The notes: generated by a model not told the origin, from the letters alone. A stretch of 64,000 nt of DNA from Candidatus Butyricimonas faecavium (GCA_944321125.1 CALUKD010000004.1:124001-188000), one strand, 5' to 3'; counted from the stretch's first letter, positions 53,996 through 63,393 are shown. Made by a program: numbers and translations.

Positions 53996-55516
53996 ATGAA
54001 AACTAATATGAAAATGATACGATTATTTTTAGGATCTTTTATAGCAATGATACTGCTATGTGCCTGTTTCGATGATGAAGGAAATTATGATCAATCGGAG
54101 TTGGCAACGGTGGAGATCAAGGTTTCATATACGACTCCTGCGATTGGTGAAGAATACGTGCTTAGGCCCGAAATTGATTATAAGGGAATAGATTCTACAG
54201 AATTTGCGTATACTTGGGTGAGTAGTATACAGGATAAATGGAGTGATACGATTTCTCGAGAGAAAATATTACGATATACCTTCACAGAGGTGGCAAGTTA
54301 TAATATTTGTTTAATTGTGGAACATGAACCGACAGGAGCATTGACAACTTGGAATTTATATATAGGAAGTACTTCTCGTTATTCTAAAGGATGGACGATT
54401 CTATCTGATCAGAATAATCAATCAATATTAAGTTATATCCGTATAGATCAAGAAGATGAAAAGATAAAATATAATCTTTTCAAGAATATTTATACATCTC
54501 TTCGAGGGGATGAGTTAGGGACTGGTCCGTTCCGGTTGGGGAGACATTTTTCGAGAGAAAGTGATCAGATTTTAGTGCTTCAAGAAAGTGGAGCATTGGA
54601 AATTAATGGTCTAGATTTTTCAAAAGCAATTACAACACGAGAGGAGTTTATTGGAGGGGTATATCCTGAAGGTTTTTCTCCAAAACAGGCAGAATACGCT
54701 AGTCGTTTGGAAGCGATATTGGGTACGGATGGGAAGGTTTATACACGTATTAATCCCAATGGAAATTTTCAAGTATGCCAATATAATACGTTGCCTGCAT
54801 TCAGTAATGCCCGAATTGAACAAATGTTTTACTGTGCTTATTTAGGATACATTTATATGTATGATGAGTTAAATCACAAAATGGTTGCTATTTGTGATGA
54901 ACCGCAGGCCTATACTGGTATGGTTATCAACGTGAGAATGGATCCGGATGGCGTTAATTCGGAAAATTTCACTCCTTTGGATGATATGGGAGAAGGAACG
55001 AAAGTTAAATTTATTGGCTCATATAATGTTGAAGGTGCAAAAGGGCGGGATTTTGTACAAGTGATAAAAAAAGGAATGGATTATTATTTCCAAACTTATA
55101 AAATTACTTCCACAAGTGGTTCCTCTATTATGTATGCCTTTGATGGGAACGAGGAGTTATTTGTTGGAAATGGTTACGTAAATGATGATTCTAAATACTG
55201 TATGGATGGATCTTCCTATTTTTATTTTACTGCGGACAATGTACTTTATTATTGGAATCGAATAAATAAGATGGAGCCATTTTACACCTTCCAAAGTAAA
55301 ATCATTGACATTGAACGCTATGCTAATGGTGATGATAGAGAAGAGATTGCTATTGGTTTGGAAAATGGAGAATTCTACATTCTAGATGCTTCTTATGAGG
55401 CGATAAGCGGTCAGAAAGAGAAAGTATTGTATAAAGCAGACGGTTTGGGACGTATTGTAGATATCCAATATAAATATGGGGATAGCGATACTTTTAATAA
55501 GGAATCAAGGTTATAG
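53996..55516 (+). CDS. PKD-like family lipoprotein
   Basis: Third PKD-like cassette lipoprotein, about 506 residues from ATG 53996; ATG 54008 gives a tidier signal, MKMIRLFLGSFIAMILLCAC. PKD/Ig-like strands: STEFAYTWVSSIQDKWSD and TEVASYNICLIVEHEPTG. The landmark KGWTILSDQNNQSILSYIR corresponds to EGITILS of the other copies. The C-terminal beta-repeat region ends IGLENGEFYILDASYEAI and GRIVDIQYKYG. Last gene of the cassette; a hairpin follows and then the ABC transporter genes. Confidence 0.83.
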   Translation: MKTNMKMIRLFLGSFIAMILLCACFDDEGNYDQSELATVEIKVSYTTPAIGEEYVLRPEIDYKGIDSTEFAYTWVSSIQDKWSDTISREKILRYTFTEVASYNICLIVEHEPTGALTTWNLYIGSTSRYSKGWTILSDQNNQSILSYIRIDQEDEKIKYNLFKNIYTSLRGDELGTGPFRLGRHFSRESDQILVLQESGALEINGLDFSKAITTREEFIGGVYPEGFSPKQAEYASRLEAILGTDGKVYTRINPNGNFQVCQYNTLPAFSNARIEQMFYCAYLGYIYMYDELNHKMVAICDEPQAYTGMVINVRMDPDGVNSENFTPLDDMGEGTKVKFIGSYNVEGAKGRDFVQVIKKGMDYYFQTYKITSTSGSSIMYAFDGNEELFVGNGYVNDDSKYCMDGSSYFYFTADNVLYYWNRINKMEPFYTFQSKIIDIERYANGDDREEIAIGLENGEFYILDASYEAISGQKEKVLYKADGLGRIVDIQYKYGDSDTFNKESRL

Positions 55517-55521
55517 TTTCT

Positions 55522-55563
55522 TTTTCACATGGGGATAACCGTTATGGTTACCTCATGTGAAAA
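55522..55563. terminator. terminator-like hairpin between SusCD locus and ABC genes
   Basis: Long imperfect stem: TTTTCACATG pairs with CATGTGAAAA, and TAACC pairs with GGTTA nearer the loop. The tail AATAATTGG is not T-rich. It probably reduces rather than abolishes read-through into the ABC operon. Confidence 0.6.
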
Positions 55564-55650
55564 TAATTGGAAATCAAATTAGTACTGGATTGTAAAAACA
55601 ATCTCTGAGGGAGTGTTGTGTATAAAATAAGTCATTGTAAAAAGAAATTT

Positions 55651-56592
55651 ATGGAAGAACCAATTGTAAGAGTGGAACATTTATCTCATCGTTATAGCGT
55701 TCAGTGGGCGATTAAAGATATAAATTTTGAGATAAATCAAAAAGGAATTCTAGGGCTTTTAGGTTCTAATGGTGCCGGTAAATCAACCACGATGAATATT
55801 ATTTGTGGCGTTTTGAACCAGACAGAAGGGACTGTTTACATTAATGGAATAGATACCCGTCAAAAACCTGTAGAAGCTAAAAAATATATCGGTTTTTTAC
55901 CGCAGAAGCCTCCTTTGTATACAGATCATAATGTGGATGAATATTTGACCTATTGTGCCCACCTTCGACTAATGGCTGATAGTGAGGTGAAGGCTGCCGT
56001 GGAGTTGGCAAAAGAACGTTGTGGAATTGCCCACTTCAGTAAACGTCTGGTGAAAAATCTTTCGGGAGGGTATCAGCAACGTTTAGGTATAGCACAGGCG
56101 ATTGTACATAATCCGAAGCTTGTAGTATTAGATGAACCTACAAATGGATTGGATCCGAATCAGATACTGGAAATTCGAGAGTTGATTCGGGAAATTGCGC
56201 AGGATCATGCTGTTCTGCTTTCCACGCATATATTGTCTGAAGTGGAAGCTATTTGTCATTCGATTAAAATGATTGAACATGGAAATTTGATATTCTCCGG
56301 GACAATAGATGAGTTTCATAATAGTGTTAAATCCAATAATTGTATAGTTAGATTGGAGAATGCTCCGGTGGAAGGTGAGTTAAAGAATATTCCAGGTGTT
56401 ATTAAAGTAAAAAAACTGGATGAACATACTTTCCGACTTCAGTTTGAACGAGAAGGCGAAGAAGAGGCAAAACGTGTGGCAGAAATTTGTGTGAACAGGG
56501 GATGGAGGTTAAGTGAAATTCAAATGGAAAAAGTGTCTATGGATGAGATTTTTGCCCAGTTATCGGGAAAGCGAGTGGTTGATAAATTTTAA
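55651..56592 (+). CDS. ABC transporter ATP-binding protein, GldA-like (copy 1)
   Basis: Cytoplasmic ATPase of 313 residues. ATG 55651 (MEEPIVRVEHLSHRYSV) is preferred over the frame opening at 55618 because it matches the start of copy 2. Walker A LLGSNGAGKSTTMN with Lys44, Q-loop FLPQKPPLYTDH, signature LSGGYQQRLGIAQAI, Walker B VVLDEPTNGLDPN, switch His in LLSTHILSEV. The C-terminal about 80 residues are an extra domain seen in drug/polymer-exporter ATPases. It pairs with the fused permease 11 bp downstream. Nearly the same protein is encoded again at 58928. Transported substrate unknown. Confidence 0.93.
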   Translation: MEEPIVRVEHLSHRYSVQWAIKDINFEINQKGILGLLGSNGAGKSTTMNIICGVLNQTEGTVYINGIDTRQKPVEAKKYIGFLPQKPPLYTDHNVDEYLTYCAHLRLMADSEVKAAVELAKERCGIAHFSKRLVKNLSGGYQQRLGIAQAIVHNPKLVVLDEPTNGLDPNQILEIRELIREIAQDHAVLLSTHILSEVEAICHSIKMIEHGNLIFSGTIDEFHNSVKSNNCIVRLENAPVEGELKNIPGVIKVKKLDEHTFRLQFEREGEEEAKRVAEICVNRGWRLSEIQMEKVSMDEIFAQLSGKRVVDKF

Positions 56593-56603
56593 TGTTATAG
56601 TGT

Positions 56604-58904
56604 ATGAAAACAATATATAGAATAGCGAAATCAGAATTAAACTCTTTGTTTTGTTCGCCGATAGCTTGGTTGGTATTGGTGATATTCACGTTTCAGGTGA
56701 GTATGGCCTTTACGGACAGGATTATATGGGAATTAAAAGATTTTGTGATAAACAATCGAGAGAAAGATGGGTTGACGGTCTATTTCTTACTTTCCGGTTT
56801 CGGGTCACCATTGTTTCCAAGTGTACTTTCTTATTTGTACCTTTATTTTCCTCTATTGACAATGGGGTTGATGAGTCGGGAATATAGCAGTGGTTCGATC
56901 AAATTATTGTACTCTTCCCCGATTACCAGTACCCAAATAGTGTTTGGTAAATATCTTTCCATGATGTTTTACGGGTTAATTATGTTAGCTATAGTTACGG
57001 TTTATGTGGTCTTCTACATGTTTGTTTTGAAGGATTTTGACTATCCTGTGGCTATCACTGGCTTAATTGGGATTTACCTAATCATGTGTCTTTATTCTGC
57101 AGTTGGATTATTTGTTTCTTGTTTGACTTCTTATCAGGTTGTTGCGGCTATCGGTACTTTTGCTGCATTAACTATTTTACAAGTAATTGGTGGTGTATTA
57201 CAAGGAGTTGATTTTTGGAGAGATATAACTTATTGGATTTGTAGCAGTCCTCATGGGCCAATAGCGGGATTGATAAATAGCGGTGATGTTTTATATTACA
57301 TTTTGATGCCTGCTTTGTTTATCGGTATGTCTATCATGAAATTACAGTTTGCAAGGCAGAGTAAACCGTGGTATGTGAAAGTGGTGAAATATTTGGTTTT
57401 GATCACTGTGATTGTGAGCATTGGTTATGTAACTTCTCGTCGGACAACAGTATGTATTACGGATCTTTCGCGTGATGAACAATTGACATTGACACCTAAG
57501 AGTCGTGAAATTTTGAAACGTTATGATGGACAGGAATTGACGTTGACAACTTATGTCAATATTATGGACGAGCATATGGCAGCTAAATTGTTTCCGAGAA
57601 ATCGAATAGGAGATATGTCCGTATTCAGTAAGTACTATCGTTTCAAACCGGACATGAAGTTTAAATATATCTATTATTATGATCACGTGTTGAACGGACA
57701 TTCTTGTTGTGCTCCGGGGGAAGATTTGGAGGAAGCGGCACGTAAACAAGCTAAAGTGAATGGATTGGATTTTGATGATGTACTTTCTCCCGAAGAAATG
57801 CGGAAAATTCATGATTTGAGTGGTGAGAATAATCAAGTTGTTCGTATACTTGAAGATAGTGAAGGAAACTGGACTTATTTGCGTATGTTTAACGATTTAA
57901 ATCCTTATCCGGGCGAACAGGAGATTTCAGTTGCCTTATTAAGAATGAAAGAGGGAGCTGTAAAAATGGGAGCTCTTTATGGGCATGGAGAACGTGAAAT
58001 GAACAAGAATGGTGATCGGGAGATAGGGTGGCTTTTTACTAATGGTTCTGGTCGAGGTTCATTAATCAACCAAGGATTTGATCCGGTAAGTATTCCGTTC
58101 ACGGAAGATTTGGAAATTCCTGATGACGTGCAGATTCTTTTAATTATAGATCCGAAAGAAGCTTTTTTGGTTGTAGAGCTAGAGAAAATAAGAAATTACG
58201 TGGCAAGTGGTCGGCATTTAATTATAGCCACGGATGTCAATCGTTCAGATGTGATGAGTGAATTACTTGCGGATTTTGGAGTGCAAGCGTTATCTGGTAT
58301 GCTAGTTTTACCTCGTAAAGATGAAGATCCTACAAATATAAATGCTGTTTTTACCCCTCAAAGCGGGATGCTCAATCCGACATTTGCACATTGGGCAAGT
58401 AGAAATTATCCGTTGAGTATGACAGGTGTTGTAGCCTTAAATTATACGACAGGTAAAGGATACAATGTTGTACCACTGATTGTTTCTCCTGTGGGTTCAT
58501 GGACAGAATTGGAAACGACAGATTTTGCAGGAGAAACTCCGGTTTTTAACCCGAAAGTGGGGGAAACCAATCAGCAATTACCCGTGGTGTTAGCGTTAAC
58601 TCGTCAAATAAATGGTAAAGAACAACGAATCATGATTTTTGGGGATGCGGACTGGATGACGACGGGTGAATTTAGTAAACAGAGAGTTTATGGGGTGGCG
58701 AATGGACAATTGACAACACTGATGTGTAGCTGGATGACCGATTATCAATACCCGACTTATTTTCCTCGTCCTGCCCAACCGGATAATCATATAAAGTTAT
58801 CATATCAATCGAGAGGAACTTTGAAACTAGTATTTGTTGTTATTTTCCCGGCTGTGATACTATTGCTGTATTTTTTAGTATGGTTTAAGAGAAGGGGTAA
58901 ATAG
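56604..58904 (+). CDS. ABC-2 permease fused to GldG-like auxiliary domain (copy 1)
   Basis: Membrane protein of 766 residues combining a GldF-type permease with a GldG-type extracytoplasmic domain. About six membrane helices fill residues 1-280, including the conserved SREYSSGSIKLLYSSPITS. A large extracytoplasmic ABC_transp_aux region, about 300-730, contains GALYGHGEREMNKNGDREIG and RIMIFGDADWMTTGEFSK. A final membrane helix (LVFVVIFPAVILLLYFLVWF) closes the protein. In gliding bacteria GldA-GldF-GldG supports gliding, but no other gliding genes are here; homologues occur widely in non-motile gut Bacteroidota. Followed 23 bp later by the second copy of the pair. Confidence 0.88.
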   Translation: MKTIYRIAKSELNSLFCSPIAWLVLVIFTFQVSMAFTDRIIWELKDFVINNREKDGLTVYFLLSGFGSPLFPSVLSYLYLYFPLLTMGLMSREYSSGSIKLLYSSPITSTQIVFGKYLSMMFYGLIMLAIVTVYVVFYMFVLKDFDYPVAITGLIGIYLIMCLYSAVGLFVSCLTSYQVVAAIGTFAALTILQVIGGVLQGVDFWRDITYWICSSPHGPIAGLINSGDVLYYILMPALFIGMSIMKLQFARQSKPWYVKVVKYLVLITVIVSIGYVTSRRTTVCITDLSRDEQLTLTPKSREILKRYDGQELTLTTYVNIMDEHMAAKLFPRNRIGDMSVFSKYYRFKPDMKFKYIYYYDHVLNGHSCCAPGEDLEEAARKQAKVNGLDFDDVLSPEEMRKIHDLSGENNQVVRILEDSEGNWTYLRMFNDLNPYPGEQEISVALLRMKEGAVKMGALYGHGEREMNKNGDREIGWLFTNGSGRGSLINQGFDPVSIPFTEDLEIPDDVQILLIIDPKEAFLVVELEKIRNYVASGRHLIIATDVNRSDVMSELLADFGVQALSGMLVLPRKDEDPTNINAVFTPQSGMLNPTFAHWASRNYPLSMTGVVALNYTTGKGYNVVPLIVSPVGSWTELETTDFAGETPVFNPKVGETNQQLPVVLALTRQINGKEQRIMIFGDADWMTTGEFSKQRVYGVANGQLTTLMCSWMTDYQYPTYFPRPAQPDNHIKLSYQSRGTLKLVFVVIFPAVILLLYFLVWFKRRGK

Positions 58905-58927
58905 TAATTTTTTAAACAGAAAAAATC

Positions 58928-59866
58928 ATGGAATCTATTGTAAAAGTAGAACATTTGTCCCATCGTTATACGGTGGATTGGGCTATTCAAGATATAAATT
59001 TCGAGGTAAACCGTAAGGGTATATTAGGTTTATTAGGATCCAATGGTGCTGGGAAATCGACAACAATGAATATTATTTGCGGCGTATTGAATCAGACTGA
59101 TGGAACCGTGTATATCAACGGTATTGATACCCGTAAAAATTCAGTTGGAGCAAAAAAAAATATAGGTTTTCTTCCTCAGAAACCACCCTTGTACTCAGAT
59201 CACACGGTAGATGAATACCTCACTTTTGCAGCGGAAATGAGACTTATGGATCCCAAAAAGATTAAGCAAGCGGTTGAAATAGCCAAAGAGCGTTGTGGAA
59301 TTGTCCATTTCAGTAAGCGACTTATCCGTAATCTTTCGGGTGGATATCAGCAGCGTTTGGGGATAGCGCAGGCTATTGTGCATAATCCGAAGTTTGTGGT
59401 GTTGGATGAACCGACGAATGGTTTGGATCCGAATCAAATTCTTGAAATACGCAAACTTATTAAAGAGATTGCGATAGATCATGCTGTCTTGCTTTCCACG
59501 CATATCCTATCGGAAGTTCAAGCGATGTGTGATGATATCAAGATGATAGAACATGGGCATCTTGTTTTTTCCGGTACGTTAGAAGAGTTTAATAATTACG
59601 TGAAACCGGATACATTTATCGTAAAACTCGATAATCCTCCTGTAGATGAAGATATTCTTGCTATCCCTGGGGTATTACGTCTTAAACATTTGAATAAAAA
59701 TACTTTAAGAGTACAGTTTGACAAGAAGAGAGAAAATATAACAGAGAGCGTGGCAAATGCTTGCGTTTGTAGCGGTTGGGGATTGTGTGAGATTACGTTG
59801 GAAAGAATTTCTTTAGAAGAGATTTTTGCTCAATTGTCAGGAAAAAGGTTGATAGATAAATTTTAA
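58928..59866 (+). CDS. ABC transporter ATP-binding protein, GldA-like (copy 2)
   Basis: Second ATPase of the tandem, 312 residues (MESIVKVEHLSHRYTVDWAI). Walker A LLGSNGAGKSTTMN, signature LSGGYQQRLGIAQAI, Walker B VVLDEPTNGLDPN and switch-loop LLSTHILSEVQAM are intact and nearly identical to copy 1. The main differences lie in the helical subdomain (AAEMRLMDPKKIKQAVEIA) and the C-terminal domain. Both copies are fully active by motif, so the pair could form heterodimers or serve separate permeases. The permease gene starts 8 bp after the stop. Confidence 0.93.
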   Translation: MESIVKVEHLSHRYTVDWAIQDINFEVNRKGILGLLGSNGAGKSTTMNIICGVLNQTDGTVYINGIDTRKNSVGAKKNIGFLPQKPPLYSDHTVDEYLTFAAEMRLMDPKKIKQAVEIAKERCGIVHFSKRLIRNLSGGYQQRLGIAQAIVHNPKFVVLDEPTNGLDPNQILEIRKLIKEIAIDHAVLLSTHILSEVQAMCDDIKMIEHGHLVFSGTLEEFNNYVKPDTFIVKLDNPPVDEDILAIPGVLRLKHLNKNTLRVQFDKKRENITESVANACVCSGWGLCEITLERISLEEIFAQLSGKRLIDKF

Positions 59867-59874
59867 TAAATGTT

Positions 59875-62163
59875 ATGAGAGCAATATATAAAATAGCAAA
59901 ATCGGAGTTAGGTACCCTTTTTTATTCTCCGATAGCCTGGTTAATATTAGTAATATTTGTATTTCAAGTTTTTGGTAGTTTTGTAAACTTGTTAGAATAT
60001 ACCGTTAATGCGAAAACCCTCGGGCAAATGCAAGGGTATCAGAGTTACATGCTTTTCGTTATAGGTGGTTTTGCTCCTTACACAACCATTCAGTCAACTC
60101 TTTATCTTTATATTCCCCTGTTAACAATGGGACTTATGAGTCGGGAATATAGCAGTGGTTCTATAAAATTACTTTTTTCTTCTCCGATTAGTAGTTTACA
60201 AATTATTTTTGGGAAGTATCTTTCTATGTTGATTTACGGGTTCGTTATGATGGGAAGTGTCCTAGTTTTAGTTATTGTTTCTTATTTTTCTATTAAGGAT
60301 TTTGATATCACACTAGTGCTTTCTGGGTGGCTAGGGCTTTATTTGTTAATGGCTACTTATGCTGCTATTGGGCTTTTTATGTCAACTTTGACTTCTTACC
60401 AGATTGTGGCGGCTTTGGGAACATTAACTCTTATTAGTTTCCTTAACTTTATTGGTAGTTTGTGGCAGCATATTGAGGGGGTACGTGATATTATGTATTG
60501 GTTCTCGCTTAAAGGACGTGCTGATGAATCCATTCGCGGATTGATATGCAGTGAAGACATGCTTTATTTCATCCTTGTTTCTGCAATGTTTCTCGGTTTT
60601 TCTATTCTTAAATTACAATTTGCCCGTCAGAGTTGTTCTATAAGCGTGAAAATTGGTAAGTATGTGGGATTAGTTGCTTGTGTGGCCTTACTTGGTTATA
60701 TATCAACAATACCTCAGCTTAAATGTTTTTATGATGCTACTGCGAATAAAGACAGGACGATTACTCCGAATAGTCAAGAAATATTGAAACAAGTGGACGG
60801 AGGGCTTACAATCACTTCTTATGTAAATCTTTTTGATAAAAATGGTTACTTGGGAATGCCTTCTAATTGGGCCAATGATCGGCGTGTTTTTGAACAATTT
60901 ATACGCTTTAAACCGGAAATTAAGATGAAAAGCGTTTATTATTACGATAATGTTGCTGGATCAAATCAATCCCGAGAGGAGATGGACAAGGCTATTGAAC
61001 GTCTTGTATTGACTTCTGATATCAATCCTGAAATCATTCTTACACCGGAACAAATACGTGAAAAAATAGATCTTTCGTCAGAGGAATATCGCTATGTGAG
61101 GCTTGTGGAACGGGAGAATGGTCAAAAGGCTTATTTGCGTATGTTTGACGATCAAGGGCGTTATCCTTCCGAGGCAGAGATTTCTGCTGTGTTGAAAACG
61201 ATGATATCTGGTAGTCCGCGTGTTGCTTTCTTGGGAGGGCATGGTGAACGTAATATTTATGATAAGTCCGGGGTTAACTATACCTCTTTTACGACAATTC
61301 TTGATTCTCGTAGTGCTCTCATCAACCAAGGATATACGCCATATACACTCACACGTTCAGTTGGGGGAGACATTCCAGTTGATGTGGATGTACTTGTTAT
61401 TGCCGATTTGCGAAGGGCCTTAACGGATGATGAACTGATTCAAGTAAAGCGTTATATAGAGCGTGGTGGTAATTTAGTGGTGATAGGAGAGCCGCGTCGT
61501 CAAGAGTATATGGCTCCGATTTTGGAACAATTGGGACTTGCTTTTGTGCCGGGAGTGTTGGTACAACCTCGTGAAGGATATGCTGCTGACTATCTTTGGA
61601 CGACATTCACGCCAGAAGGAGCAAAGTTAGAGCCTATTTTTACCCGTATGCAAGAGTTAGGTAATGTACTTACGATGCCTTCTGCGGCGGCTATTTGCCA
61701 GACAGAAGATTTGGGATTCGAGGTGATTCCCGTGTTTTCAACTGAAGCAACCGGGTGTTGGAATGAACTGGAAACAAAGAATTTTTCTCTTGAAGAACCC
61801 ACTCTGAACCCTACATTAGGAGAGGAAGAAAAAGCTTATGTGACTGGCTATGCCTTACGTCGTGACGTGAAAGAAAAAGAACAGCGTGTCTTCGTACTTG
61901 GGGATGCGGACTGTATCAGTAACGGGGAACTCGGGGCAATGCGGGAATTCCGTCGTTCGAATTATGCGCTTGCGGATGGAATGTTTCGTTGGCTTGTTTA
62001 TGACGAATATCCTATTGATGTCAGTCGTCCGGCAGCCAAAGATAATGACACATACTTGACTCCGGGAGGATTTGCTTGGATTAAGATATTCTTGCGTTGG
62101 ATATGTCCGATATTGATTGTGGTGTGTGGTTGTGTAATTTGGGTGATGAGGCGGATGAAGTAA
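59875..62163 (+). CDS. ABC-2 permease fused to GldG-like auxiliary domain (copy 2)
   Basis: Second fused permease, 762 residues, same architecture as copy 1: membrane helices in the first about 280 residues with SREYSSGSIKLLFSSPISS, an extracytoplasmic GldG-like part with VAFLGGHGERNIYDKSGVNY and RVFVLGDADCISNGELGAM, and a terminal membrane helix (FLRWICPILIVVCGCVIWVM). By eye it has diverged from copy 1 far more than the two ATPases have, especially in the extracytoplasmic domain, which suggests different partners or cargo. Last gene of the four-gene unit, followed by a strong terminator. Confidence 0.88.
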   Translation: MRAIYKIAKSELGTLFYSPIAWLILVIFVFQVFGSFVNLLEYTVNAKTLGQMQGYQSYMLFVIGGFAPYTTIQSTLYLYIPLLTMGLMSREYSSGSIKLLFSSPISSLQIIFGKYLSMLIYGFVMMGSVLVLVIVSYFSIKDFDITLVLSGWLGLYLLMATYAAIGLFMSTLTSYQIVAALGTLTLISFLNFIGSLWQHIEGVRDIMYWFSLKGRADESIRGLICSEDMLYFILVSAMFLGFSILKLQFARQSCSISVKIGKYVGLVACVALLGYISTIPQLKCFYDATANKDRTITPNSQEILKQVDGGLTITSYVNLFDKNGYLGMPSNWANDRRVFEQFIRFKPEIKMKSVYYYDNVAGSNQSREEMDKAIERLVLTSDINPEIILTPEQIREKIDLSSEEYRYVRLVERENGQKAYLRMFDDQGRYPSEAEISAVLKTMISGSPRVAFLGGHGERNIYDKSGVNYTSFTTILDSRSALINQGYTPYTLTRSVGGDIPVDVDVLVIADLRRALTDDELIQVKRYIERGGNLVVIGEPRRQEYMAPILEQLGLAFVPGVLVQPREGYAADYLWTTFTPEGAKLEPIFTRMQELGNVLTMPSAAAICQTEDLGFEVIPVFSTEATGCWNELETKNFSLEEPTLNPTLGEEEKAYVTGYALRRDVKEKEQRVFVLGDADCISNGELGAMREFRRSNYALADGMFRWLVYDEYPIDVSRPAAKDNDTYLTPGGFAWIKIFLRWICPILIVVCGCVIWVMRRMK

Positions 62164-62185
62164 AGGAGTATACAGTCTGTGAAGG

Positions 62186-62230
62186 TTCAGGTTTTAGTCA
62201 TGAAAATGGCTGAGACCTGAATCTTTTTTA
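62186..62230. terminator. rho-independent terminator after ABC operon
   Basis: Fifteen-base-pair stem (62186-62200 with 62207-62221, three G-T wobbles) beginning TTCAGGT and ending ACCTGAA, six-base loop TGAAAA, then TCTTTTTTAT. The rest of the gap to 62461 holds a TAAATTTG box at 62272 but no gene. Confidence 0.88.
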
Positions 62231-62461
62231 TAGATTATTGCGATAGATGTTTCAAGTTTTGGATTAAGTGTTAAATTTGTCGAAGTAGATATTAAGATTT
62301 GGAGTATATGCATTATGAGAAGACCGAGTTATAGAATTGGCTCTAATGTATTGCCAGATAGTGATTACCTAGCCCACGGATATCGTGTCGATTTTTGTGA
62401 TAGGCTTGTTCGAGGGTAGAAACGAGTGGGGATGTAAGGAGATAATTTCAAAAAATGTACA

Positions 62462-63328
62462 GTGAGAGAAAAGAAAAATAGGACTGAGATCGTAGAACGA
62501 TGTGTGGAGTTGTGGGAAGCTTCAGTGCGGGCTACCCATGATTTTCTGGTTGAAGGAGATATAGATTTTTATAAGCCTTTTGTACGTGAGAATTGCGAGA
62601 AGTTACCATTACTACTTCATTATGAAGGAGACGATATTGTGGCTTTTTTAGGTTACGATATGACTTCTATTGAGATGCTTTTTGTGGATCCGGATTATCG
62701 GGGGCAGGGCATTGGGCGTGACCTTGTTGAGTGGGCAATTGAGGATGTTCATGCGGAGACTGTTGCCGTGAACGAGCAAAATAGGCAGGCTGTGGGTTTT
62801 TATGCCCGGATGGGCTTTGAAGTAGAACATCGTACGGAAACGGATGGTTGTGGGAAACCTTACCCGATCTTGTACTTGCGTTTGAAGAATTCTCCGCAGC
62901 GAATGGTAAAAGTGACGGATGATAAGAAAGCTTATCTTCCCCTTTTGTTGGATGCAGACCCTTGTGAAGCGATGATCGATCGTTATTTAGAAAAAAGTGA
63001 TATGTTCGTTTTGGAGAAAAACAGGTTAGTGATTGGGGAAGCGGTGGTTGATGGAATGGGGGAGATCAAGAATTTAGCTGTGTTACCGGAATATCAGGGA
63101 AAGTTGTACGGGATGTATATTATTTCTTTTTTGGTCAATTATTATAAGGGCCATTTTTCCCGTTTGTGGGTGGGCACGAGTGAGAGTGGCGTAGGGTATT
63201 ATGAACGTTATGGTTTTATACGGGATCACGTGGTGAAGAATTTTTTCACGGATAATTACCCAGAACCGATTATTGATAACGGAATACCTTGCGTGGATAT
63301 GATTTATCTGTATTTAGAGATTCGTTAA
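62462..63328 (+). CDS. tandem GNAT-domain N-acetyltransferase
   Basis: A 288-residue protein with two GNAT (acetyl-CoA-dependent acetyltransferase) halves. The first, about 1-138, resembles E. coli YjaB: SVRATHDFL, MLFVDPDYRGQGIGRDLVEW with the acetyl-CoA loop, NEQNRQAVGFYARMGFEVEH and GKPYPILYLRL. The second, about 145-288, has EIKNLAVLPEYQGKLYGMYI, VGTSESGVGYYERYGFIRDH and NGIPCVDMIYLYL, as in YvbK-like GNATs. The acetyl-CoA loop of the second half (QGKLYGMY) is less canonical than Q/RxxGxG/A. Start GTG 62462: no in-frame ATG exists between it and the stop at 62435. Substrate unknown. Confidence 0.85.
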   Translation: MREKKNRTEIVERCVELWEASVRATHDFLVEGDIDFYKPFVRENCEKLPLLLHYEGDDIVAFLGYDMTSIEMLFVDPDYRGQGIGRDLVEWAIEDVHAETVAVNEQNRQAVGFYARMGFEVEHRTETDGCGKPYPILYLRLKNSPQRMVKVTDDKKAYLPLLLDADPCEAMIDRYLEKSDMFVLEKNRLVIGEAVVDGMGEIKNLAVLPEYQGKLYGMYIISFLVNYYKGHFSRLWVGTSESGVGYYERYGFIRDHVVKNFFTDNYPEPIIDNGIPCVDMIYLYLEIR

Positions 63329-63356
63329 GATGGTGTGGAGTGTTTGTATTTTTTTG

Positions 63357-63364
63357 TATTTTTG
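63357..63364 (+). promoter_or_regulatory. candidate -7 promoter box of the YwqG-like gene
   Basis: TATTTTTG matches TAnnTTTG, 29 bases before ATG 63394 and beyond the GNAT stop. No TTTG at the ideal -33 distance. Confidence 0.4.
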
Positions 63365-63393
63365 GTTCGGAAATTATTTAATAAGACAATATT

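Noticed and set aside
55651-62163. Gliding-motility gene cluster
   Set aside because: Only GldA- and GldF/GldG-like proteins are present; no GldB, GldJ, GldK-N or Spr genes are in the window, and such transporters are common in non-gliding Bacteroidota.
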